Positions 11,101 to 23,100 of a DNA stretch of 64,000 nucleotides are shown here, in pieces (position 1 is the first letter of the stretch; each line of letters begins with the position of its first letter). The notes under the pieces are model-generated. The model was not told the origin of the DNA. It searched no databases and saw only the letters and a program-made list of their open reading frames with translations. This DNA comes from Phoronis australis (taxonomy: Eukaryota > Phoronida > Phoronidae). The stretch lies in the NCBI GenBank assembly GCA_002633005.1, contig NMRA01000132.1, forward strand, positions 740,585 through 804,584. Direction: 5' to 3'. The position numbers and the translations under genes were made by a program.

Positions 11101-14100
11101 AAAACATTGGAGTTTTAATTAATTGCTTTGAATTTAACACGTGAAATGTGAACGGATTATTATGACCTGGAACTCGATATAAGAAGTAAGAACTCCTCAA
11201 TTCATTCTTTTTCAATAAGACCGCATTTAAATCTATATCTTAGCAACTTTTGCTAAACGACTGAGTAACGATAAGCCTTTTGCATGACTTGGCAGCTGAT
11301 ACGTTTCATACGATGTTGACCTCTGGCAACGCTAGTTCGTTTTGATAATTAATATCTCCTTTCGGATTAACGACAACTTTCTTTTGTTTTTACTACAGTA
11401 AGTAAAGCAAAATATTCAATAACAATAAGTCCGACTAAGGGTTCATTAGTTGCAAAATTTACTGCAAGTTGAAGTTTGAAGTTTTTGGAACGATTTAAAA
11501 CTGATAAATTGAGATTCAAAGCATAACCATGAGTTGAAAAATGTTTACGAAGACTTCAGATTCATTGTACTGACTTCTCAACTCTTATACTAAGTTGGGA
11601 GCCTTTATAATAACTTTAAAACTAGAATCATATTTGGAGCAGATTCACTTCCTTATTAAAATTACAATGCTGCATTTGATGTGAAGTGAAATTTTTCAAT
11701 TCACTTCTTTCCTGATATGGTTGCATTTGTGTTTCAGCAACTATTGCCAGAAGATTCACCAACGGTAAGTTGTTTGCACAATTTGGCATGTGATAGCCAA
11801 AAAGTGTTGCCTTGTTTCAGCGTTGACCTTTGTGCAATGCCTCCGTGTTTGTTGATTAAGGCCCCCCTTTAGTGTGTCTGGCGTTTTTGTTGTTTTTATC
11901 GCATCCTCCACCCCTGCTTAAACAATGTGATTTTCAAGGAATAACTTAAAAATGACAATGTTTGCTGGCGGTCCTAGAGGAGGAATTGGTAGCACAATAT
12001 TTCGTCACTCAAAGGCATCTGACAATAAATAACGAGTTGCGTTCTCGGCTTCTAAACAGTGAGATGCGAACTCGTTGTAATGAGTTGTGAATTCATAACA
12101 TTTAGTTGTCAATTCATTACACTGAATTTAACACGTGAAAAGTGAACCGATTATTATGACTTGAAAATCGATATGAGGAGTTCTAATTGTGCTGAGATGG
12201 TAATACTTGTAGAGAATTACAATTTTAAGTTAATGACAGAGTTGACGCCATTCCACGTCCTCATTATAGCATTGATTCTCCGTTTTCTTCGAAGTAAAAA
12301 CTTCTCAATTCATTCCTTTCCAATAAGATGGTAACTAAATTTTTGTTTCAGCAACTTTTGCGAAACGATTGAGTAATTGTAAGACTTTTGCTTGGCTTAT
12401 TATATGTTAGCAGCTGATAGAAAATAAATAGCTTTGATGCGATGTTGACTTCTGGCAATGCTAACAATTAATATCTCCTTTCGGGTTAACGATCGCTGTA
12501 GTTTGCTTTTACGGCTATAATTAAAGCAGAATATTCAATAACAATAACTCCGACGAAGGAATCGTAGTATTGAAAACTTTATTGAAAGTTCAGATTTGAA
12601 GGTTTCGGAACGATTTAAAACGCATTGATTGAGTTTGAAAGCGTCATAATGAGTTGCCAATTATATTGGATGACTTTAAATCCACTGTACTAAGTTTTCA
12701 ACTCTTAAAACTGAGTTGGAAGTAATTATGTTAAGTTAGTAATTGAATTAACAATTTCTTGGAGCACGCGCACTTCAGTATTCGAACGACAATGCTTCAT
12801 TTGATGTGAAATAAAATTTGCCAATTCAGTCATTTCATGATATGGTTGCATTTGTGTTTCAGCAACAATTGCCAAAATATTCACTAACGGTAAGTTGTTT
12901 GGACACTTTGGCCTCCGATAGCCAAAAACGGTTGCGTTAATTGTTATAATGTTCACCCCTGTCTAGCGAGTCCACGTTTGTTAATTAAGACCCGCCTGTA
13001 GTGTGTCTCCCGTTTTCGTCGTTTTTACCACATGCTCTATCTATGGTCAACCAACGTGATTTCCAATGAAAAACTGAAAAGTGCCAGTGGTGGTTCTAGA
13101 GGAAGTAGTTGGTAGTTGAAGCAGAATATTTTATAAAAATATCGCACTTTACTGTAATAACAGTAGTTATAGTACGGCAAATATGGCAGGACTAGCTGTG
13201 CCAAAAACACAAATTTTGAAGTCATTTTAACGACTTCTGGCACACAATGAAGAGTTGTCGGCATATTTGTTTCAAACTGGCACTACAGCGAGCTGCAAAC
13301 ACGATGTAATGAATTGCGAATTCAAAACATTGGAGTTTTAATTAATTGCTTTGAGTATAACACGTGAAATGTCAACGGATTGTTATGACCTGGAACTCGA
13401 TATCAGAAGTAAGAACTCCTCAATTCATGCTTTTTCAATAATATCGCAATTAAACTTATATTTCAGCAACGTTTGCTAAACGACTGAGTAACAGTAAGCC
13501 TTTTGCATGACTTGACAGCTGATAAGTTTGATACGATGTTGACCTCTGGCAACGCTTATTCCTTTTAAGAATTAATATCTCCTTTCGGATTATGGACCAC
13601 TTTCTGTTTTTTTTTACTGCAGTAATTAAAGCAAAATATTTAATAACAATAAGTCCGACTAGGGAATCAATGAATTCAAAAAATTACTGCACGTTGAATT
13701 TTGAAGTTTTTGGAACGATTTGAAACTTATTCATTGAGCTTCAAAGCATAATCATGAGTTGCCAAATGTTTACAAAGACTTCATATTCATTGTACTGACT
13801 TCTCAACTCTTACACTAAGTTGGAAGCCTTTATAATAACTTTAAAACTAGAATCATATTTGGAGCCCATGCACTTCCGTATTGGAACTACAATGCAGCAT
13901 TTGATGTGAAGTGAATTTTTTCAATTCAGTTCTTTCCTGATATGGCTGCATTTGTGTTTCAGCAACTATTGCCAGAAGATTCACCAACGGTAAGTTCTTT
14001 GCACAATTTGGCATGTGATAGCCAGATAGTGTTGCCGGATTTCAGCGTTGACCTTTATGCAACGCCTCCGTGTATGTTGAGTAATGCCGCCCTTTATTGT

Positions 14101-17100
14101 GTCTGGCGTTTTTGTTGTTTTTATCGCATCCTCCACCCCTGCTTAAACAATGTGATTTTCAAGGAATAACATAAAAGTGACAATGTTTGCTGGCGGTCCT
14201 AGAGGAGGAATTGGTAGCACAATATTTCGTCGCTTAGTCACTTACGGCATCTGACAATAAATAACGAGTTGCGTTCTCGGCTTCTAAACAGTGAGAATCG
14301 AACTCGTTGTAATGAGTTGTGAATTCATTACATTTAGTTGTCAATCCATTACACTGAATTTAACACGTGAAATGTGAACCGATTATTATGACTTGAAAAT
14401 CGATACGAGGAGATCTAATTGTGCTGAGATGGTAATACTTGCAGAGAATTACAATTTTGAGTTAATGGCAGAGTTGACGCCTTTACACGTCCTCATCATA
14501 GCATTGATTCTCCGTTTTCTTCGAAGTAAAAACTTCTCAATTCATTCCTTTCCAATAAGATGGTATCTAAATTTTTGTTTCAGCAACTTTTGCGAAACGA
14601 TTGAGTAATGGTAAGTCTTTTGCTTGGCTTATAATAAGTTAGCAGCTGATAGAAAATAAATAGCTTTGCTGCGATGTTGACTTCTGGCAATGTTAACAAT
14701 TAATATCTCCTTTCGGGTTAACGACCGCTGTAGTTTGCTTTTACGGCTATAATTAAAGCAGAATATTCAATAACAATAACTCCGACGAAGGAATCGTAGT
14801 ATTGAAAACTTTATTGAAAGTTCAGATTTGAAGGTTTCGGAACGATTTAAAACGCATTGATTGAGTTTGAAAGCGTCATAATGAGTTGCCAATTATATTG
14901 GATGACTTTAAATCCACTGTACTAAGTTTTCAACTCTTAAAACTGAGTTGGAAGTAATTATGTTAAGTTAGTAATTGAATTAACAATTTCTTGGAGCACG
15001 CGCACTTCAGTATTCGAACGACAATGCTTCATTTGATGTGAAATAAAATTTGCCAATTCAGTCATTTCATGATATGGTTGCATTTGTGTTTCAGCAACAA
15101 TTGCCAAAATATTCACTAACGGTAAGTTGTTTGGACACTTTGGCCTCCGATAGCCAAAAACTGTTGCGTTAATTGTTACAATGTTCACCCCTGTCTAGCG
15201 CGTCCACGTTTGTTAATTAAGACCCGCCTGTAGTGTGTCTCCCGTTTTCGTCGTTTTTACCACATGCTCTATCTATGGTCAACCAACGTGATTTCCAATG
15301 AAAAACTGAAAAGTGCCAGTGGTGGTTCTAGAGGAAGTAGTTGGTAGTTGAAGCAGAGTATTTCATAAAAATATCGCACTTTACTCTAATAACAGTAGTT
15401 ATAGTACGGCAAATATGGTAGGACTAGCTGTGCCAAAAACTCAAATTTTGAAGTCATTTTAACGACTTCTGACACACAATGAAGAGTTGTCGGCATATTT
15501 GTTTCAAACTGGCACTACAGCGAGCTGCAAACACGATGTAATGAATTGCGAATTCAAAACATTGGAGTTTTAATTAATTGCTTTGAGTATAACACGTGAA
15601 ATGTCAACGGATTGTTATGACCTGGAACTCGATATCAGAAGTAAGAACTCCTCAATTCATTCTTTTTCAATAATATCGCAATTAAACTTATATTTCAGCA
15701 ACGTTTGCTAAACGACTGAGTAACAGTAAGCCTTTTGCATGACTTGGCAGCTGATAAGTTTGATACGATGTTGACCTCTGGCAACGCTTATTCCTTTTAA
15801 GAATTAATATCTCCTTTCGGATTATGGACCACTTTCTGTTTTTTTTACTGCAGTAATTAAAGCAAAATATTTAATAACAATAAGTCCGACTAGGGAATCA
15901 ATGAATTCAAAAAATTACTGCACGTTGAATTTTGAAGTTTTTGGAACGATTTCAAACTTATTCATTGAGTTTCAAAGCATAATCATGAGTTGCCAATTGT
16001 TTACAAAGACTTCATGTTCATTGTCCTGACTTCTCAACTATTACACTAAGTTGGAAGCCTTTATAATAACTTTAAAACTAGAATCATATTTGGAACCCAT
16101 GCACTTCCGTATTGGAACTACAATGCTGCATTTGATGGGAAGTGAATTTTTTCAATTCAGTTCTTTCCTGATATGGCTGTATTTGTGTTTCAGCAACTAT
16201 TGCCAGAAGATTCACCAACGGTAAGTTCTTTGCACAATTTGGCATGTGATAGCCAGATAGTGTTGCCTTGTTTCAGCGTTGACCTTTATGCAACGCCTCC
16301 GTGTATGTTGAGTAATGCCGCCCTTTAGTGTGTCTGGCGTTTTTGTTGTTTTGATCGCATCCTCCACCCCTGCTTAAACAATGTGATTTTCAAGGAATAA
16401 CATAAAAGTGACAATGTTTGCTGGCGGTCCTAGAGGAGGAATTGGTAGCACAATATTTCGTCGCTTAGTCACTTAACGGCATCTGACAATAAATAACGAG
16501 TTGCGTTCTCGGCTTCTAAACAGTGAGAATCGAACTCGTTGTAATGAGTTGTGAATTCATTACATTTAGTTGTCAATCCATTACACTGAATTTAACAAGT
16601 GAAATGTGAACCGATTATTATGACTTGAAAATCGATACGAGGAGTTCTAATTGTGCTGAGATGGTAATACTTGTAGAGAATAACAATTTTGAGTTAATGG
16701 CAGAGTTGACGCCATTAAACGTCCTCATTATAGCAATGATTCTCCGTTTTCTTCGAAGTAAAAACTTCTCAATTCATTCCTTTCCAATAAGATGGTATCT
16801 AAATTTTTGTTTCAGCAACTTTTGCGAAACGACTGGGTAATGGTAAGTCTTTTGCATGGCTTATAATAAGTTAGCAGCTGATCGAAAATAAATAGCTTTG
16901 CTGCGATGTTGACTTCTGGCAATGTTAACAATTAATATCTCCTTTCGGGTTAACCACCGCTGTAGGTTGCTTTTACTGCTATAATTAAAGCAGAATATTC
17001 AATAACAATAACTCCGACGAAGAAATCGTAGAATTGAAAAGTTTACTGAAAGTTCAGATTTGAAGGTTTCGGTACGATTTATAACGCATAGATTGAGTTT

Positions 17101-20100
17101 CAAAGCGTCCTAATGAGTTGTCAATTATATTCTATGAATTTAAATCCACTGTATTAAGTTTTCAACTCTTTACACTGAATTGGAAGTAATCATGTTAAGT
17201 TTATAATTGAAATCGCAGTATATTTGGAGCACGTTTACTTCCGCATTGGAACTATCGTTCTGCATTTGATATGAAATAAAATTTGCCAATTCAGTCTTTT
17301 CCTGATATGATTGCATTTGTATTTCAGGAACAATTGCCAAAAGATTCAGTAACGGTAATTTGTTTGGACACTTTGGCATCCAATAACCAAAAACTGTCGT
17401 GTCGTTACAATGTTTACCTCTAGCGAATGGCTCCATGCTTGTTAATTAAGACCCGCCTGTAGTATGTCTCCCGTTTTCGTCGTTTTTACCACATGCTCCA
17501 TCTATGGTCAACCAACGTGACTTCCAATGAATAACTAAAAAGGGCCAGTGGTTGTTCTAGCGGAAGTATTTGGTGTTTGAAGCAGAATATTTTATAAAAA
17601 ATATCTCACTTACTTTAATAACAGTAGTTATAGTACGGAAACTTTAGTAGGACCAGCTGTGCCAAAAACTCAAACTTTGAAGTCATTTCAACGATTTCTG
17701 ACACATAATGAAGAGTTGCATAGTCGTTGTATTTGTTTCAAACTGGCACTACAGCGAGCTGCGAACTCGATGTAATGAGTTGGGAATTCAAAACATTGGA
17801 GTTTTCAATTAATTGTTTTGAATTTAACACGTGAAATGTGAACGGTTTATTATGACTTGTAACTCGATACTAGGAGTTCTAATTATACTGAGATGGGAAT
17901 CCTTGTAGAGAATTATGAATTTGAGTTAACCGCAGAGTTGAGGCCACTACGCGTCCTCATTATAGCGTTGATTCTCCATTTTCTTCGAAATAAGAACTTT
18001 TCAACTCATTCCTTTCCCATAAGATCGTAAATAAATTTCTGTTTCAGCAACGTTGGCCAAACGACTAAGTAACGGTAAGTCTTTTGCTTTGTTTGCAATA
18101 AGTTAGCAGCTGATAGAATGTAGATAGCTGTGATACGATGTTGACTTCTGGCAATGCTAATAATTAATATCTCCTTTCGGGTTAACGACCACTCTCGTTT
18201 GGTTTTACGGCAGCAATTTAAAGCAGAATATTCAATAACAATTTCTGCGACGAAGAAATCGTAGAATGGAAAACTTTACAGCAACTTCAAGTTTAAAGTT
18301 TTTGGAACGATCTGAAACTTATAGATTGAATTTCGAAGCAGTATAATGACTTTAAAATTATATGCAATGACTTCAAACCCATTGTACGAAGTTCTCAACA
18401 CTTTACACTGAGCTGGAAATAATTATGTTCAGTTAATAATTGAATTCCCAGTTTATTTGGAGCACGCGCACTTCAGTATTCGAACGATAATATTTCATTT
18501 GATGTGAAAAAAATCTGCCAATTCATTCTTTTCCTGATATGGTTGCATTTGTGTTTCAGCAACAATTGCCAAAAGATTCAGTAACGGTAAGTTGCTTGGA
18601 CTGTTTGTCCTCCGATAGCCAAAAATTGTTGCGTTAATTGTTACAATGTTCACCTCTTTCTAGCGCCTCCATGCTTGTTCATTAAACCCGCCTGTAGTGT
18701 GTCTCCCGTTTTCGTCGTTTTTACCACATGCTCTATATATAGTAAACCAACGTAATTTCCAATGAATAACTAAAACTGCCAGTGGTGGTTCTAGAGGAAG
18801 TAATTGGTAGTTGAAGCAGAATATTTCATAAAAATATCTCACTTTACTCTAATAACAGGAACTTTAGTAGGACCAGCTGTGCCAAGTACTCAAACTTTGA
18901 AGTCATTTCAACGATTTCTGACACACAGTGAAGAGTTGCAGTCGGTGTATTTGTTTCAAACTGGCACTATAATGAGCCGCAAACGTGATGTAATGAGTTG
19001 TGAATTCAAAACATTGGAGTCTTTAATTCATTAAAATGAATTTAACATGTGAAATGTGAACGGACTTGAAACTCGATATCAGGAGTTCTCACTATCGTCA
19101 ATTGGAAGTCACCATAAATTATTCTAATTTTGAGTTAAGGGCAGAGTTGACACCACTGCCTTCCTTAGTTGATGGTCTGTTTTCTTCGAAGTAAGAACTT
19201 CTCAATTCATTCGTTTTCCATAAGATCGCACTTTTGAAATTTATGTTTCAGCAACGTTTGCTAAACGACTGAGCAACGGTAAGCCTTTTGCTTGACTTAT
19301 GTTAGATTGGCAGCCAATAGGTTTGATACGATGCTGACCTGTGGCAACGCTCATTCGATTTGATAATTGATATCTACTTTCTGTTTAATTACCGCTTTCG
19401 TTTGTTTTTACTGCAGCAATTAAAGCAGATTATTCAGTAAGTAACTCTACTGCAAGTTCAAACTTGAAGTTTTCTGAATAATTTGAAACTTATATATTGA
19501 GCTTCAAAGCAATGTAATGAGTTGCCAATTGTTAACGAAGAGTTCATACCCATTGTACTGTGTTCTCAACTCTTTATGCTAAGTTGGAAGACCTTATAAA
19601 AAGTTTAAAGTTGAATTCGCGGCATATTTGAAGCTTGCACACTTCCGTATTCGAACCATAACAGTGCATTTGATGTAAAATAAAGTTTGTCAAGTCTTTC
19701 CTGATATGGTTGCTTTTATGTTTCAGCAACAATTGCCAAAAGATTCATTAACGGTAAGTTGTGTGCACACTTTCGCATCTGATAGCCAAAATCTTTGCCT
19801 TGCTGGAACGTTGAGCTCTATCTAACACCTCCATGTTTGTTCATTGATTCCTACCTCACGCGTGTCTGGGATTTTCATCGTTTTTAGCGCATGCTCTATG
19901 GTCAACCAGCGTGATTTCCAAGGTCATAACTAAAACTTTTCACTTTCCTCTGGTGATTCTTGTGGAAATATGTAGTTGAAGCAGAATATTTCGTCATTTA
20001 ACAGCTACTGATAGATAATAACAAGCCGCATAATCGGTATATTTTTTTCAAAATCGCTACAGTGAGCTGCAAACTCGTTGTAATCAGCTTTGAATTCATC

Positions 20101-23100
20101 ACATTGAGTTGTCAATTAATTACATTGAATTGAACACGAGATTACTGTAAACGAATTGTTATGACGTGAAAACTCGATCTGAGGAAGCGTGTTTTAAATC
20201 ATGTGCAGATTTGTAATTTTGAGTTAACGGCAAAGTTGACGCCACTACGCATCCGTAATATGGCGTTGATGCTTTGTTTTCTTCAAAGTAAAAACTTCTC
20301 AATTCATTCCATTTCCATAAGTTCGCAATTAAATTTGATTAACGGTAAGTCTTTTGCTTGGCTTATGACAGATTGGCAGCTGATAGGTTTGATACGATGT
20401 TGACCTCTGGCAACGCTTATTCGTTTTGATAATTGATATCTTCTTTCGGGTTAATGACCCCTCTAGACTGTCTTTGCCGCGGTAATTAAAGGAGAATATT
20501 CAAAAACACTAATTACAACTGTGGAATCGTAGAATTGCAAACTCTACTCCTAGTTCAAATTTGAATTTTTTTTGGAACAAATTGATGCTCGAAAATTGAG
20601 TTTCAAAGTATTATAATGAGTTGCCAATTGTTAACAAAGACTTCATATTCATTGTTCTAAGGTCTCACTCTCAGCTCTTTATACCGAGTTGGAAATCACT
20701 GTAATAAGATGAAAATTAAATTCGCAGCACATTTGAATCACTTGCACTTCCGTATACGAACCACAATCCAGTTCTTTCCTGATATGGTTGCATTTGTGTT
20801 TCAGGAACAATTGCCAAAAGATTCACTAACGGTAAGTTATTTGCACAATTTGGCACCTGATAGCCAAAAATGGTTGCCTCTTACAGCGTTGACCTCTGTC
20901 TAACGCCTCCATGTTTGTTAATCCACATCCGGCTGTAGCGTGTCTGCCGTTTCTGTTGTTTTTTTACAGCATGCTCTACCTGTGGCCAACCAAAGTGATT
21001 GCAAAAAAAATAATCAAAAAGTTCAGTGTTCGAATGTGGTTCTAGCCGAAGTAGTTGAACCAGAATAGTTAAGAACTTTATATTTCAGCACCAATTGCCA
21101 AAAGATTCACTAAGGGTAATTTTCTAACACACTGTGAAATCTGATAGCCAAAAATTGTTGTTTTTTCAAGACGTTAAACTCTGTATAACGCCTTCAAGCT
21201 TGTAGGAGTGTTAAGACCACGCTTTCATTCTGTGACACTTTATTGAATCTAAGTCGCTTGTGCCCTGACATACAGAAAGCAATTACAACTCTTTCTGCAA
21301 CATATGTCAATGGTCATCCTGTCGCTTGCACTCAAGCAATGATTCTTCGAATGGGCAATGTGTCAAAGTCGTGGACCAAGTAGGTCAACCGACTTGGTCG
21401 GGTGACTAATTGGTCTACGACATCAACATACAGAAATGAACAGTACATCACATGGATACTCAGGCTGGATGGGCCATAGAAGTTACTCAACAGAAAACAA
21501 AGCAAGTTGACATATCTGAAATCTTTTGTTGTGCTAACGTAAAAGTAAATCCAAAATGAACAGTTATTCAATATAAAGAGACAACTTAGTCAACTAAGAG
21601 ATAACAAGACCAATTTGAAAACCATGTCATTCCTGGCATCAACACAGGGTCCGAGTGATTTTTTGAGCGATGACAGGCAGACCAATAGACCAAAACAAAC
21701 CCAAACAAATGGACAATTATGACGCAATTACAAGATATTGTAGTACTGCACAATTTTGATGAAAATGCAGAAGAATCTGGCCTATATAGATGACTTTGTG
21801 TCCGAATAACCGAGGAACTTATTTTTACGCTTGAATAATCTGATTAATTTGTTCACGTTTCATATAGAGTGGAGTATTCTTTTTCTTCAACAACAAGATT
21901 TTTAAATGTCGCCTGTAAATTATTATTTTTTTGCTCTCATTCATAAGGTGATGAAGTGTTTAGTGTTGGAATTTTGACATTTCCTTTGAAATTCTATTTA
22001 GTCCGTTCAGTTAATGTTATTAGTGAAATGAACATTTTCCCATAGCCAAATTGTTTTCATTGATAGAAAGCTCTTTAGAAACTTCAGAGTTCAGCTTTTT
22101 TCAGAGTAATGTTGCTTTGCAGATTTTACGTGTGTTCTCTGCAACAATCTAAAATAAAAGAGTAGGAAACAACCACATGACCACCTGGGATTGCCACTTT
22201 TAAGGCCAGGGGATACCTTGATTTGCTGTTATAAGAATCAAACAAAAGTACGATTTTATAGTTGATCAAGACTTAGTGAGAGAGGATATAATTCTTTGGG
22301 AGTTTGCCACCATTTCTTGTCATTATAGCGTGGACCTCATTTTGCGTTACTGATCCTCTTCTCTGTGTGATAAAATCTCCTTGAGAAAGAATTAAGTTTC
22401 ACGTACCGGTAGGCAAAGTGTTGTTTACAGCTATATTTGCTTTTTGTTGTCTTCAATCCATTAACCACAGAAAATAAATCAAATACATTGGGTGATTTAG
22501 AACAGACACTAACAAAACACAAATGAATTACCAAGTAGTGATTGCACACTCAGTTGTTAAGTAAACTTAATTGAAGAGCATTTATTTATAGGTACCTTGG
22601 GTACATGCTTAGCTACTTTCTCTTCTCTTAATGGCGGAGCTTTAATGTGTTGGAGGGGTATTTTGGTGCTGTCTTGGGACTTAAGTTCCCTTATCTAGTT
22701 CTCTTGATTTTATCTCTGCTGTCACATGGGGTTCTAAGAACTGAAGCAATACACAATTACGGCCATATAAATGACTCAACTGTGTATCTGACTGTAAATG
22801 TTGTTGACCAAGCATATGTGGAACGTTTGACTGAACATGTATAGCCAAAACATAGTCTGAGATCGAACACAATGATGATGGTTTCAACAAAACGCCCTTA
22901 ATTGTCAAATGGATTAAGAGGTTGCACTCTGCCATGACAAAAGAATAGTTTAATAAAATTGTGACATCAGCGTATTTCTAAACCGCAAGGTCACCTTGGT
23001 TAGCTTCAGTCTCCTTTTGGGATGCATATAAAGTGAACAGTAAGCTTGTCCAGAGTGTTTCTTTTAATATTTGTACGAAAATGGAGAATAAGTTCACTTT

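Larger units (their letters stand above)
9019..18074 (+). repeat. Higher-order repeat of about 2.23 kb (four microexons per unit)
   Basis: Equivalent microexons recur at fixed distance: 9513, 11738, 13963 and 16194 (spacing 2225, 2225, 2231), and likewise 10129, 12352, 14584 and 16816. The member order is TIARRFTN, TFAKRLSN, TIAK(R/I)FTN, TFAKRLSN. Intron sequence between copies is nearly identical, so these are recent segmental duplications of four exons. Confidence 0.85.

Noticed and set aside
20709-20903. Open frame reading through a microexon as QEQLPKDSLT
   Set aside because: It runs through the acceptor and intron. In this frame the L-type copies have TGA, so it is not conserved across the array.
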